Part shown: one piece after another, positions 33,820 to 41,858 of the stretch | Layout: each line of letters starts with the position of its first letter | Position numbering within the stretch: the stretch's first letter is position 1 | Assembly (NCBI RefSeq): GCF_022678645.1 | Contig: NZ_JALBWV010000042.1 | Span: forward strand, 1-64,000 | Reading direction: 5' to 3' | Source: Saccharopolyspora soli | Lineage (GTDB): Bacteria; Actinomycetota; Actinomycetes; Mycobacteriales; Pseudonocardiaceae | Length of the DNA stretch: 64,000 nt | Translations under genes and position numbers: made by a program | The notes under the pieces: model-generated | What the model was told of the DNA's origin: nothing | Database searches by the model: none | The model's input: the letters and a program-made list of their open reading frames with translations, nothing else

Positions 33820-36702
33820 GTGAACGTCCTCTTCAAGGTTCTGGGGCCCACCAGCGTACGGATCAACGAAGAGTTCGACGACCGCTGGGGGAAGCGGCAG
33901 GAACGCGGCCTGCTGGGTGTGCTGCTCGTGAACACGGGCACCAGGCTTTCGGCCGACGAACTCGCCACATGGTTGTGGGACGCGGACACCGTCGCGGGTC
34001 GGTTGCCGAATTTGCGGTCGCTGGTCAGCAAGGTGAGAACGAGCCTCAACGATCGGGGATTTCCCGATCTCGTGCATGGAAAGCAGGCCATGTACTGGGT
34101 CGACGTGGATCGCGACCTCGTCGACTACCACTACCTCCGGAGCTCTCGGAAGACCGCAGCCGCAGCCATCGATGAGGGTGCCTACCAGGATGCGCTGACC
34201 CTGCTCGACGATGCCATCGATCTGTGGCGAGGGGTTCCGCTGGTAGATCTGGACAGCCAACGAGCCGACCGCTGGCGTCTGCAACTCGTGCAAGAAGTGC
34301 TGGCCGCGCGCTGCTCGCGGATGGAATGTCAACTGGCACTGGAGCAGTACGAGGACGTCCTGTCAGAGCTGGAGGGCCCGCTGGCGGAGCGTCATGCATG
34401 GGATCCGCGGTTGGCGACACTGCGGATGCGAGCGCTCCACGGCCTCGGCAGACATGGCGACATCACGCCGTACTTCCTGTCGTACTGGAAGGACTTCCGC
34501 GATCAGACAGGAAGCCAGGCACCGGACTCGGTGCGCGAGGTGCACGAAGAGCTCACCCAAACGCGGTCGTCGCGTCGACCCGCGCTGCTCGATCTGGACG
34601 AAGACGAGCAAGGAGAGGAGCCAGAACAGCTCGCCACGGGGCTGCTGCCGCCTCCGGTGTGGGATTTCCGCGGCCGGGCGGACCTGCTCAACGAACTCAC
34701 TGGGCTCGCCCAGGAGCGGTCGACCGGCGTGGTCGCGATCGATGGACCGGCAGGGATCGGGAAGACCACGTTGGTCGTGGAATGGGCGCACCAAGCCGTC
34801 GAAACGGTCGTGGATAAAGTGCTCTTCGTCGATTTGCAGGGCTACTCGCGCAACGCACCGCTGGGGGTCGGCGAAGCCGTGGCGGCACTGCTTACGCAGC
34901 TGGGAGTCGCTGCCGACCGGATCCCCAGTTCGACGCTGCGCACCATCCGGCTGCGCCAGCGGATCGAACGGCAACGAACGCTGGTCGTCCTGGACAACGC
35001 TCGCGACTCGGTCCAGGTCCGCCCGCTCTTGGAGGTGCTGTCGGGATGCCTCGTCGTGGTCACGAGCCGCAAGCACCTCGACGGCCTGGTGGTTCGTAAC
35101 GGCGCACACCACATCGAGGTCCCTGCACTGGGTTGGTCCGAGGTGTTCGGCTGGTTTCATTCCGCGCTCAACTCGCGGTTCCTGGTTGAACCGCGCGCGG
35201 CCGAGAAGCTGGTGGCGCTGTGCGAAGGGATCCCGCTGCTGGTCCGCATCGTTTCTCAACACGCCGCGACTCGTCCGCTGCAGTCGCTGATCAGTCTGGT
35301 CGAAGAGCTCCAAGACCGGCGCGTCCTGCTGAAGCTCGGTGGTGCGGATGATGAAGGTGCGACGGTTGAGGCGGTGCTCAATTGTTCGTACCGGGCACTC
35401 GAACCCGACAAGCAGCTGCTGCTCCGGCTGATCGGCCGCTATCCCGGCAGCGTGCTGGAACTGGGCGCGGCGGCGGCTCTGACCGACTGGTCGCCGGATG
35501 TGGTCCGCGACGCCCTCGATGTCCTGGTAGCCCTGCACCTGGTTGATCGAATAGATGGCTCGCGATACCGCCTGCACGATTTGATACACGACTACGCGGC
35601 GGAGCTCACGAACGAGGACGACGCCACGGCAATCGCAGCGACACGGCGGTTGGCAGACTGGTTCCTTTGGACCATCCACGCCGCTGCGAGAGTGATCTTT
35701 CCCAGTCGCCAGTCCCTTCCGATGGAGGGCTTTAATATCGACGTGCGCCCTCATTCGTTCGCTGATTACGAAGATGCCATGGAATGGTGCGGTCGTCGGC
35801 GTCACGAGTTGGTCGCAGCAGCTGCGGACGCTCATATTCAACGGTTGAACGGACACTGTTGGAGAATGGGAAACGGTGCCTGGGAAATCATGCGCCTGCA
35901 AGGCTTCTTCGCCGAGGCGGAGGAAATGCTTAACATTGCGCTGGAGGCGGCACGGGAAGAAGGTGATCTCCTTGGAGTTGCGGGATCGTTGAATAACCTC
36001 GGACTATGTAAGTTGCTGGTTGGTAATACGAGTGGTGCTCGTCATTATTTGGGGGCAGCGGCGGGCCATTTTGCATCTATTGGCGAATTGTTCGGTTTGC
36101 ATAGTAGTCAACACAACCTGGCTTCCTGTGAGATGAAGGAAGGAAACCTCGAAGCGGCCCTCGAAATTTATAGCTCGGCCTTGCGTAGCGTTGCGAAAGA
36201 TGACGAACCTTACCGCAAGGCTGGTACGTTGCGCCGTATAGCAGAAGTGCTTCGCTTGCAAGGGCGGTATCGCAAAGCTCTCGCAAACTGCAGGGATGCC
36301 ATATGGCTTTATGAGAGCGCCGTCAACGACTCGTCGGGCTATGGGGACGCTCTTGCGGAATTGGCGTTGATCTATCACGCCAATGGAGATCCTGAATCTG
36401 CTCGTTCCTATGCCCATCGGGCGTTGGCTGTCACTGAGGCTGCCCACGACGTCCAAGCTTCCGCTGTGGCTACCGGATTGATCGCGGAGATCGCGCTCAA
36501 CTCGAACCGGTACGCGGAAGCCGTGCGATACGGACGGCAGACGGTGGCTTGCCATCAGCGCCTTTCCAATGCCCTAGAAGAAGCGGCCGCGTGGGACCTG
36601 GTTGCGTTGAGCCTTGAGGGGATGGGCAGAACGGAGGCCGCGCAGGAGGGACGTGCACGGGCTCGCGATATCCGAAACGACCTCGACGCGCAGGTGGCCT
36701 GA
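33820..36702 (+). CDS. AfsR/SARP-type transcriptional regulator (wHTH-BTAD-NB-ARC-TPR)
   Basis: The chosen start is GTG 33820, whose product (960 residues) begins with the OmpR-like winged helix VNVLFKVLGPTSVRI. Residues 1-95 are the DNA-binding domain, about 98-245 the bacterial transcriptional activation domain, and the NB-ARC ATPase has Walker A DGPAGIGKTT from residue 308 and LVVVTSRKHL. TPR repeats fill roughly residues 690-930. Size and order match AfsR. Heptamer repeats suited to this domain lie 113 bases upstream. The TPR-coding DNA is about 50% GC at 36001-36120, well below its surroundings. A 38-codon ORF and a strong terminator follow. Confidence 0.9.
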   Translation: MNVLFKVLGPTSVRINEEFDDRWGKRQERGLLGVLLVNTGTRLSADELATWLWDADTVAGRLPNLRSLVSKVRTSLNDRGFPDLVHGKQAMYWVDVDRDLVDYHYLRSSRKTAAAAIDEGAYQDALTLLDDAIDLWRGVPLVDLDSQRADRWRLQLVQEVLAARCSRMECQLALEQYEDVLSELEGPLAERHAWDPRLATLRMRALHGLGRHGDITPYFLSYWKDFRDQTGSQAPDSVREVHEELTQTRSSRRPALLDLDEDEQGEEPEQLATGLLPPPVWDFRGRADLLNELTGLAQERSTGVVAIDGPAGIGKTTLVVEWAHQAVETVVDKVLFVDLQGYSRNAPLGVGEAVAALLTQLGVAADRIPSSTLRTIRLRQRIERQRTLVVLDNARDSVQVRPLLEVLSGCLVVVTSRKHLDGLVVRNGAHHIEVPALGWSEVFGWFHSALNSRFLVEPRAAEKLVALCEGIPLLVRIVSQHAATRPLQSLISLVEELQDRRVLLKLGGADDEGATVEAVLNCSYRALEPDKQLLLRLIGRYPGSVLELGAAAALTDWSPDVVRDALDVLVALHLVDRIDGSRYRLHDLIHDYAAELTNEDDATAIAATRRLADWFLWTIHAAARVIFPSRQSLPMEGFNIDVRPHSFADYEDAMEWCGRRRHELVAAAADAHIQRLNGHCWRMGNGAWEIMRLQGFFAEAEEMLNIALEAAREEGDLLGVAGSLNNLGLCKLLVGNTSGARHYLGAAAGHFASIGELFGLHSSQHNLASCEMKEGNLEAALEIYSSALRSVAKDDEPYRKAGTLRRIAEVLRLQGRYRKALANCRDAIWLYESAVNDSSGYGDALAELALIYHANGDPESARSYAHRALAVTEAAHDVQASAVATGLIAEIALNSNRYAEAVRYGRQTVACHQRLSNALEEAAAWDLVALSLEGMGRTEAAQEGRARARDIRNDLDAQVA

Positions 36703-36760
36703 CGGCTGACCTCGACGCGAATACTTTTCGCGAAGTCGGGATAACTCTTAGTTGGCTACT

Positions 36761-36788
36761 GTGTGCAAGCATTCTTGTGCTTGAACAC
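36761..36788 (+). promoter_or_regulatory. 28-bp imperfect palindrome upstream of the small ORF
   Basis: GTGT-g-CAAGCA and TGCTTG-a-ACAC are inverted around TTCTTG, with one mismatched pair. It is 59 bases after the SARP stop codon and 85 bases before the small ORF. It could be an operator or an RNA hairpin. Confidence 0.5.
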
Positions 36789-36873
36789 GATAGGGGACCC
36801 CGAACGTATGGCAAGATCAGCTATGGTCTAGGGTGTCGGCAACAAGAACCGATCAAGATGCGGTTCATTCACT

Positions 36874-36990
36874 ATGAGGAGTGTCATCCTTTTGCGTCCC
36901 GCCGCCGCCCGACTTGTCGCTGTTGCAGTTGTCGCTCTCGCGCCCGCGTGGGTTGGTATCTATTCCTTGATGCCAGGCGCTCAGGCCTGA
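36874..36990 (+). CDS. Small signal-peptide-like ORF (38 residues) after the SARP regulator
   Basis: This frame encodes a basic start (MRSVILLRPAAAR), a hydrophobic core (LVAVAVVALAPAWVGIY) and a C-terminus SLMPGAQA then stop. AQA would be a signal-peptidase site, yet nothing follows it, so the peptide looks like a whole signal peptide. There is no good Shine-Dalgarno, and an upstream in-frame stop lies at 36829. Support is its position: a palindrome before it and a 26-bp-arm terminator ten bases after it make this a self-contained transcription unit. It might be an exported peptide sensed by the adjacent TPR regulator, or a membrane-active peptide; both are inference. Confidence 0.45.
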   Translation: MRSVILLRPAAARLVAVAVVALAPAWVGIYSLMPGAQA

Positions 36991-37000
36991 TCTGCCAGCA

Positions 37001-37053
37001 CTAAAAGGGATTGGCCGGGCAAGCCATTGGCTTGCCCGGCCAATCCCTTTTAG
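37001..37053. terminator. Very long perfect hairpin terminator
   Basis: Twenty-six bases (37001-37026) are perfectly inverted at 37028-37053 around one central T. The stem base is CTAAAA/TTTTAG, so each strand ends with four T residues. It lies between the small ORF and the converging DUF3043 gene and should stop transcription from both sides. Confidence 0.9.
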
Positions 37054-37077
37054 CAGCAGAAATCGGGCTGTAGTTCG

Positions 37078-37140
37078 GATTGGTGACCGGCGGTATGAAC
37101 CGCCGATCACCAATCTGCGGGAAAGTGACGAAAAGTCACT
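37078..37140. repeat. Two further hairpins before the DUF3043 stop codon
   Basis: GATTGGTGA-c-CGGCGG pairs with CCGCCG-a-TCACCAATC (37078-37115) around TATGAA. A third stem pairs AGTGAC (37124-37129) with GTCACT (37135-37140). With the 37001 element this makes three hairpins in 140 bases between convergent genes. They may be back-up terminators for the minus-strand gene. Confidence 0.7.
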
Positions 37141-37142
37141 GC

Positions 37143-37781
37143 TCAGCCGAGTTTGGCGATGTCCTTGGGGGTGTAGCGGGGGCGGGGGACTCGCAGTTTG
37201 CGGATCTGCATGGCTCGGGTGAAGGCGTACCAGCCCAGCGAGAACGGGCGGTCCTTGGCGTCCGGGAACTTCGCGCGTACCCGCTTGTTCACGTACCGGC
37301 CGAGCAGGCTGCCCTCCACGACCATCATCACCAGCAGCACCATGCACGCCAGCGTCGCGTACTGCTGGACCACCAGGTTCTGCGCCAGCGTGGTGGCGAA
37401 CACGATCAGCACCAGCGGCATGAACAGGCCCATCAGGTGCCGTCGGGTGTCAACCAGGTCGCGCACGTAGGCGCGCACCGGGCCCTTGTCGCGGGGCATC
37501 AGGTAGCGGTCGTCGCCCTGCATCATCCGCTCGCGACGTTCCTTCGCCGCCTGTCGGCGCTCATCCTTGTTGCCGCGGGCCCGTTTGATCGCCTCCCGCT
37601 GCGTCTTCGGCGGTGGCGGCACGGGACCGCGCCGCTTGCCCTCGGCCTCCCGCCGCTTCGGGGTCGGCTTGCCCTTCTTGGGCGTGCGACTGGTGGCATG
37701 CTCCGCCGCAGACGGACCAGTCTCGGTGTCGGACTCGGTGGTGGCGGTCTGCTCAGCGCTGCTACGGCGAAGGAACCTCAC
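37143..37781 (-). CDS. DUF3043 membrane protein
   Basis: The 212-residue protein has a long basic, disordered N-terminus (KKGKPTPKRREAEGKRRGPVPPPPKTQREAIKRAR). YLMPRDKGPVRAYVRDLVDTRRHLMGLFMPL, the family signature, and two membrane helices follow, and it ends with a conserved KFPDAKDRPFSLGWYAFTRAMQIRKLRVPRPR segment. Homologues (Rv2206) occupy the same position in mycobacteria, between cobT and the Fe-S carrier gene. The function is unknown. The assigned GTG lies directly against GGAGGA, so the true start may differ. Confidence 0.88.
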   Translation of the reverse strand: MRFLRRSSAEQTATTESDTETGPSAAEHATSRTPKKGKPTPKRREAEGKRRGPVPPPPKTQREAIKRARGNKDERRQAAKERRERMMQGDDRYLMPRDKGPVRAYVRDLVDTRRHLMGLFMPLVLIVFATTLAQNLVVQQYATLACMVLLVMMVVEGSLLGRYVNKRVRAKFPDAKDRPFSLGWYAFTRAMQIRKLRVPRPRYTPKDIAKLG

Positions 37782-38010
37782 TCCTCCAGGGTATTCGACG
37801 CCCTGGTAAGGCCTGCACCAGACCGGACAGCAATGCTGGATCCGACACCGGAGGGCACATCACACCAGCTCGGCGCGCAACTGTGCCACCATGGACTGCA
37901 GGAGACAGGACAGACGTCCCCCTGGGCGGCGCTCGGGGGGAATAGCCCGGCTCCGGCGGTGGTTGCACCTCACGCCGGAATCGGAAGAGCGAGACCCCTA
38001 GGGAGAGTCC

Positions 38011-38376
38011 ATGACCGCCCCGAACACCACGACCGAGAGCGAGGCGCCCGTCCACGGTGTCACGTTGACCGACGCGGCGGCCCACAAGGCCAAGGCCCTG
38101 CTGGACCAGGAGGGCCGTGACGACATGCACCTGCGCATCGCCGTCCAGCCCGGTGGTTGTGCGGGCCTGCGCTACCAGCTCTTCTTCGACGAGCGCACCC
38201 TCGACGGCGACGCCCGACGGGACTTCGAGGGCCTCGGCGTGGTCGTCGACCGGATGAGCGCTCCCTACCTGCAGGGCGCGGTGATCGACTTCGTCGACTC
38301 CATCGAGAAGCAGGGCTTCACCATCGACAACCCGAACGCGGGCGGCTCCTGCGCCTGCGGCGACTCGTTCCACTGA
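38011..38376 (+). CDS. erpA: A-type iron-sulfur carrier (HesB/IscA/ErpA family)
   Basis: The 121-residue protein carries the three cluster-binding cysteines: C50 in QPGGCAGL, C114 and C116 in GGSCACGDSFH. It delivers Fe-S clusters to apoproteins, which here would include LipA and the Rieske protein. GGGAG precedes the ATG. It corresponds to Rv2204c. A terminator follows 24 bases after the stop codon. The erpA name is by family; iscA-type naming is equally possible. Confidence 0.92.
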   Translation: MTAPNTTTESEAPVHGVTLTDAAAHKAKALLDQEGRDDMHLRIAVQPGGCAGLRYQLFFDERTLDGDARRDFEGLGVVVDRMSAPYLQGAVIDFVDSIEKQGFTIDNPNAGGSCACGDSFH

Positions 38377-38400
38377 CGGCGCAACGCCGATCTGGCATCC

Positions 38401-38430
38401 GGCCGGTGCTCTACGGGCACCGGCCTTGTT
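38401..38430. terminator. Terminator between erpA and the S4-domain gene
   Basis: GGCCGGTGC at 38401-38409 pairs perfectly with GCACCGGCC at 38417-38425, followed by TTGTT. It serves erpA and, in reverse, the converging S4 gene. Confidence 0.8.
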
Positions 38431-38435
38431 GCTGC

Positions 38436-38663
38436 TCAGGCGCGGTCGTGGGGGAGTCCCACCACTCGGACTGTTTCGTTGCCCAGGGTTATCTCGTCTC
38501 CTGGGGTTAGTTGTTTGCCTCGCCGGGTTTCCACCGCTCCGTTTACCTCGACCCGGCCTTCTTCCAGCAGCGCCTTCGCGTCTGCTCCGTGTTCGACCAG
38601 GCCCGCCAGCTTCAGCAGTTGGCCTAGGCGGATCATGTCGTCCCGGATCTCCACTTCGCGCAT
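38436..38663 (-). CDS. S4-domain RNA-binding protein
   Basis: A 75-residue protein consisting of a single S4 domain: MIRLGQLLKLAGLVEHGADAKALLEEGRVEVNG, then RRGKQLTPGDEITLGNETVRVV. Such minimal S4 proteins (YaaA/RqcP-like) bind RNA on ribosomes or tRNA. It is divergent from the FAD oxidase gene and converges on erpA. Its precise partner is not known. Confidence 0.88.
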   Translation of the reverse strand: MREVEIRDDMIRLGQLLKLAGLVEHGADAKALLEEGRVEVNGAVETRRGKQLTPGDEITLGNETVRVVGLPHDRA

Positions 38664-38776
38664 GGCGACATTGTCCGCCGTCCGTCCGGCTCGATGACGA
38701 ACCGCACCCGGGTGGGCCGAAGTTCTCTGTCCGGTCCCGGCGTCCGCGACTTAGCGTCGGCGCGGAGGCGAGTGCG

Positions 38777-40141
38777 ATGACGGGTACGGTCGATGGGCTG
38801 CGGATGACGGGTTCGGTTCTCCGGCCCGACGATGCGGGCTACGAGCAGGCGCGTGGCCTGTTCAACGGGGCCATTCGGGCGCGACCCCGGATGATCGCGC
38901 AGTGCGTGGATGCTGCCGACGTGGCGGCCGCGTTGACCTTCGTGCAGCAGAACTCCGTCGAGGTCGCGGTGCGCAGCGGTGGCCACAGCGTGTCCGGCGC
39001 GAGCACGGTCGACGGGGGCCTGGTGATCGACATGCGGGCGATGAACTCGGTGTCGGTGGAGCCCGGAGCGCGGACCGCGACGGTCGGGGGTGGAGCGCTC
39101 TGGCGCGACGTGGATCGGGCGACGCAAACCCACGGACTCGCCACCACCGGGGGCCGGGTGTCCACGACCGGGGTCGCCGGGTTCACGCTCGGCGGGGGCT
39201 CCGGTTGGTTGGAGCGGAAGTTCGGACTGGCCTGCGACAACCTGCTGGCGGTCGAGCTGGTCACCGCGGACGGCCGTCGAGTGGTCGCCAGTGATGTGGT
39301 GAATCCCGAGTTGTTCTGGGGGCTGCACGGCGGCGGAGGCAACTTCGGGATCGCCACCTCGTTCACCTTCCGGCTGCACGAACTGCCGGTGTTCTCCGCG
39401 GCCTTGATGTTCTGGCCAGCCGAGGACGGACCGCCGGTGGTGCGGGCTTACCGGGATGTCATGACCGACGCGCCGGGCGACTTCGGCGGTGGCGCGCTCT
39501 TCGTGACCGCGCCACCCGAGGACTTCGTGCCGGAGTCGCTGGTCGGGTCGCTGTCCTGCGCGATCCTGGTGACCTGCACCGGCCCGGAGACCGAACTGCG
39601 CGGCTTCATCGAGCCGTTGCTGGCGTTGCGACCGGCGGGCAGCCTGATCGCGGAGCTGCCGTACGCCGAGCTGCAGTGCATGCTCGACGACCCGCCGGGC
39701 TACCGGAACTACTGGTCGGCCGAGTACCTGCGGGAACTGCCCGATCCAGCGGTCGACTTGTTCTGCGACCGCGCGGCCGACATGCCGGTGCCCTCGCCGT
39801 CGCAGCACGTGCTGTTCCCGTGGGGCGGTGCGGTTGCGCGCTCGGACGGCCGGTGGCCGATGGCCAATCGGTCCACGCCGTGGGTGGTGCACCCCTTCGG
39901 GCTGTGGGACGACCCGGCCGACGACGTGCGGGCCCGCGACTGGGCGCACGCGCTGCGCGACGACCTCCGGCCCTACACCACCGGCGCGGTCTACCTGAAC
40001 TTCATCGGTGATGAGGGGCAGAGCCGCGTTGTCGCCGGGTTCGGCGAACAGAACTACCGCCGACTGGCCCGGCTCAAGGCGGAGTACGACCCGCGCAACG
40101 TCTTCCACCGCTGGCACAACGTGCTCCCGGCCGAGGACTAG
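38777..40141 (+). CDS. FAD-linked oxidase with BBE domain
   Basis: The ATG at 38777, eight bases after GGAGG, gives 454 residues. The PCMH-type FAD domain has EVAVRSGGHSVSGASTVDGGLVID, with the histidine that carries 8-alpha-linked FAD, and LFWGLHGGGGNFGIAT. The C-terminal berberine-bridge segment is YRRLARLKAEYDPRNVFHRWHNV. Members oxidise sugars, alcohols or natural-product intermediates with oxygen. No signal peptide is visible, and there is no adjacent biosynthetic cluster, so the substrate is open. Confidence 0.88.
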   Translation: MTGTVDGLRMTGSVLRPDDAGYEQARGLFNGAIRARPRMIAQCVDAADVAAALTFVQQNSVEVAVRSGGHSVSGASTVDGGLVIDMRAMNSVSVEPGARTATVGGGALWRDVDRATQTHGLATTGGRVSTTGVAGFTLGGGSGWLERKFGLACDNLLAVELVTADGRRVVASDVVNPELFWGLHGGGGNFGIATSFTFRLHELPVFSAALMFWPAEDGPPVVRAYRDVMTDAPGDFGGGALFVTAPPEDFVPESLVGSLSCAILVTCTGPETELRGFIEPLLALRPAGSLIAELPYAELQCMLDDPPGYRNYWSAEYLRELPDPAVDLFCDRAADMPVPSPSQHVLFPWGGAVARSDGRWPMANRSTPWVVHPFGLWDDPADDVRARDWAHALRDDLRPYTTGAVYLNFIGDEGQSRVVAGFGEQNYRRLARLKAEYDPRNVFHRWHNVLPAED

Positions 40142-40174
40142 CCTGTTCGTCCGATGTGGACGAGACGGGTTTTG

Positions 40175-40196
40175 TTGCAATAATTTGCAGAAATTT
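40175..40196 (+). promoter_or_regulatory. TTGCA-type direct repeats upstream of the amylase
   Basis: TTGCAATAAT, TTGCAGAAAT and TTGGGC start ten bases apart, on one face of the helix. A CTGCAA (inverse of TTGCAG) lies in the promoter spacer at 40239. Similar TTGCA words occur upstream of the ABC transporter gene at 49420-49460, so a LacI/MalR-type protein may bind both. Confidence 0.35.
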
Positions 40197-40226
40197 GGGC
40201 AGCTCATACCTGGTTCAGATGGCGTA

Positions 40227-40255
40227 TTGACTTAACAACTGCAAGAAAATGTGAT
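40227..40255 (+). promoter_or_regulatory. Promoter of the alpha-amylase gene
   Basis: TTGACT (40227-40232), a 17-base spacer and TGTGAT (40250-40255) match a housekeeping sigma-factor promoter. Transcription would begin near 40262, leaving a leader of about 28 bases with GAGGAGG before the ATG at 40290. Confidence 0.6.
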
Positions 40256-40289
40256 CGTAGGCGACCCGCTCAGCGCAGAGGAGGTTGTC

Positions 40290-41738
40290 ATGCGATTACC
40301 GTTTCTGGCGCTCGCCGCAGCGCTCGTCGGCTCGGCCCTGGTGCCCACCGCGATGGGCACGCAGGCGGCGCCCGCCACCGCCCCGGTGCGCGGACCGATC
40401 ATCCAGATGTTCCAGTGGCCCTGGGATTCCATCGCGCAGGAATGCACGAACTTCCTCGGTCCCAAGGGTTTTGGCGCGATCCAGGTGTCGCCGCCGCAGG
40501 AGCACGTGGTGCTCGCTGGTGCGGGCTACCCCTGGTACCAGGACTACCAACCGGTGAGCTACCAGCTGCAGAGCCGACGGGGCAACCGAGAGCAGTTCGC
40601 CGCGATGGTGCGGACCTGCAACGCCGCCGGGGTGCAGATCTACGCCGACGCGGTGGTCAACCACATGAGCGGCACCGGCTCGGCTGGCAACGGGCCGGGT
40701 AGCGGCGGTTCGACCTATGAGAAGTACAACTACCCGGGCGTCTACTCGGACGCCGACTTCCACGGTTGCCGCCGGGACATCAGCAACTACAACGACAAGT
40801 GGGAAGTGCGCAACTGCGAGCTCGTCGGGCTGGCGGACCTCGCGACCGAATCCGAATACGTGCGCAACACCGAGATCGCCTACCTCAACGACCTGGTGGG
40901 CCTCGGGGTGTCCGGCTTCCGGGTGGACGGCGTCAAGCACATGCCGCCGGAGGACGTCGGCGCGATCTTCGGGGCGTTGCAGAACGTGCCCGGAACCGGG
41001 CAGCGGCCCTACGTCTTCCAGGAGGTGATCGCAGACGGGACGACGACCGCGGGCGAGTACACCGGCAACGGTGACGTCACCGAGTTCGGCTACTACGGCA
41101 CGGTCGCCAACGCGTTCAAGAACGGTTCCCTTGCCGGGCTGGCGAATCTGCCCGGCCAGATGTCGTTGCCGAGCGAGCAGGCCGTGGTGTTCATCGACAA
41201 CCACGACACGCAGCGCAGCTCGCCGATCCTGACCTACAAGGACGGCGTCACCTACGACCTGGCTGTCGCGTTCGAGCTCGCCTACCCGTACGGAACTCCG
41301 CAGCTGATCTCCAGCTTCGCCTTCGACAACTCCGATGCCGGTCCGCCCGCCGACGCCGACGGGACGACCCAGGCGGCCAGCTGCGACAACTCGGCGTGGG
41401 TGTGCGAACAGCGGCGCACCATCATCGCCGGGATGGCCGGATTCCACGGTGCGGTGCAGGGCGCCGAGCTCAACAACTGGTGGGACAACGGCAACGGTCA
41501 GATCGCGTTCGGCCGTGGTACCGCCGGGTTCGTCGTGATCAACCGGGAAGGCGGCGAGCTGTCCCGGACCTTCCAGACGTCGTTGCCCGCCGGGACCTAC
41601 TGCAACGTGATGACCGGCGAGATCTCGGACGGCACGTGCACCGGTCAGACCGTGGACGTCGGCGCGGACGGCACGTTCACCGCGACTGTTGCGGCCAACT
41701 CCGGTGTGGCGCTGCACGCGGGCGCGAAGCTCGGCTGA
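40290..41738 (+). CDS. Secreted alpha-amylase (GH13)
   Basis: The 482-residue precursor starts with MRLPFLALAAALVGSALVPTAMGTQA, a Sec signal peptide. The barrel is of the Streptomyces/animal amylase type: IIQMFQWPWDSIAQEC, YADAVVNHMSG, SGFRVDGVKH with nucleophile D213, FQEVI with acid E245, and FIDNHDTQR with D306. The C-terminal beta domain ends with QTVDVGADGTFTATVAANSGVALHAGAKLG; there is no starch-binding domain. It degrades alpha-1,4-glucan outside the cell and would feed the maltose-type transporter 5 kb away. Confidence 0.94.
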   Translation: MRLPFLALAAALVGSALVPTAMGTQAAPATAPVRGPIIQMFQWPWDSIAQECTNFLGPKGFGAIQVSPPQEHVVLAGAGYPWYQDYQPVSYQLQSRRGNREQFAAMVRTCNAAGVQIYADAVVNHMSGTGSAGNGPGSGGSTYEKYNYPGVYSDADFHGCRRDISNYNDKWEVRNCELVGLADLATESEYVRNTEIAYLNDLVGLGVSGFRVDGVKHMPPEDVGAIFGALQNVPGTGQRPYVFQEVIADGTTTAGEYTGNGDVTEFGYYGTVANAFKNGSLAGLANLPGQMSLPSEQAVVFIDNHDTQRSSPILTYKDGVTYDLAVAFELAYPYGTPQLISSFAFDNSDAGPPADADGTTQAASCDNSAWVCEQRRTIIAGMAGFHGAVQGAELNNWWDNGNGQIAFGRGTAGFVVINREGGELSRTFQTSLPAGTYCNVMTGEISDGTCTGQTVDVGADGTFTATVAANSGVALHAGAKLG

Positions 41739-41858
41739 TCGTCGGGACTCGTGGGTCTGTTCGGCTGCTTTTCCGGGACACCCATATCTGAATCTGCCTC
41801 ACGTTCGTTTTGCTGGGTAGACCTGATTGATCCCGCTTGCGGCAGAAGGGCGGTTCGG

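Noticed and set aside
29665..36702. Reading the two NB-ARC genes plus sugar dehydrogenase as a complete antibiotic biosynthetic cluster
   Set aside because: There are no polyketide, peptide or terpene synthases, tailoring enzymes or resistance transporters between or beside them.
36790..36805. GGGGACCCC as a further operator before the small ORF
   Set aside because: Only four paired bases; too short to separate from chance in GC-rich DNA.
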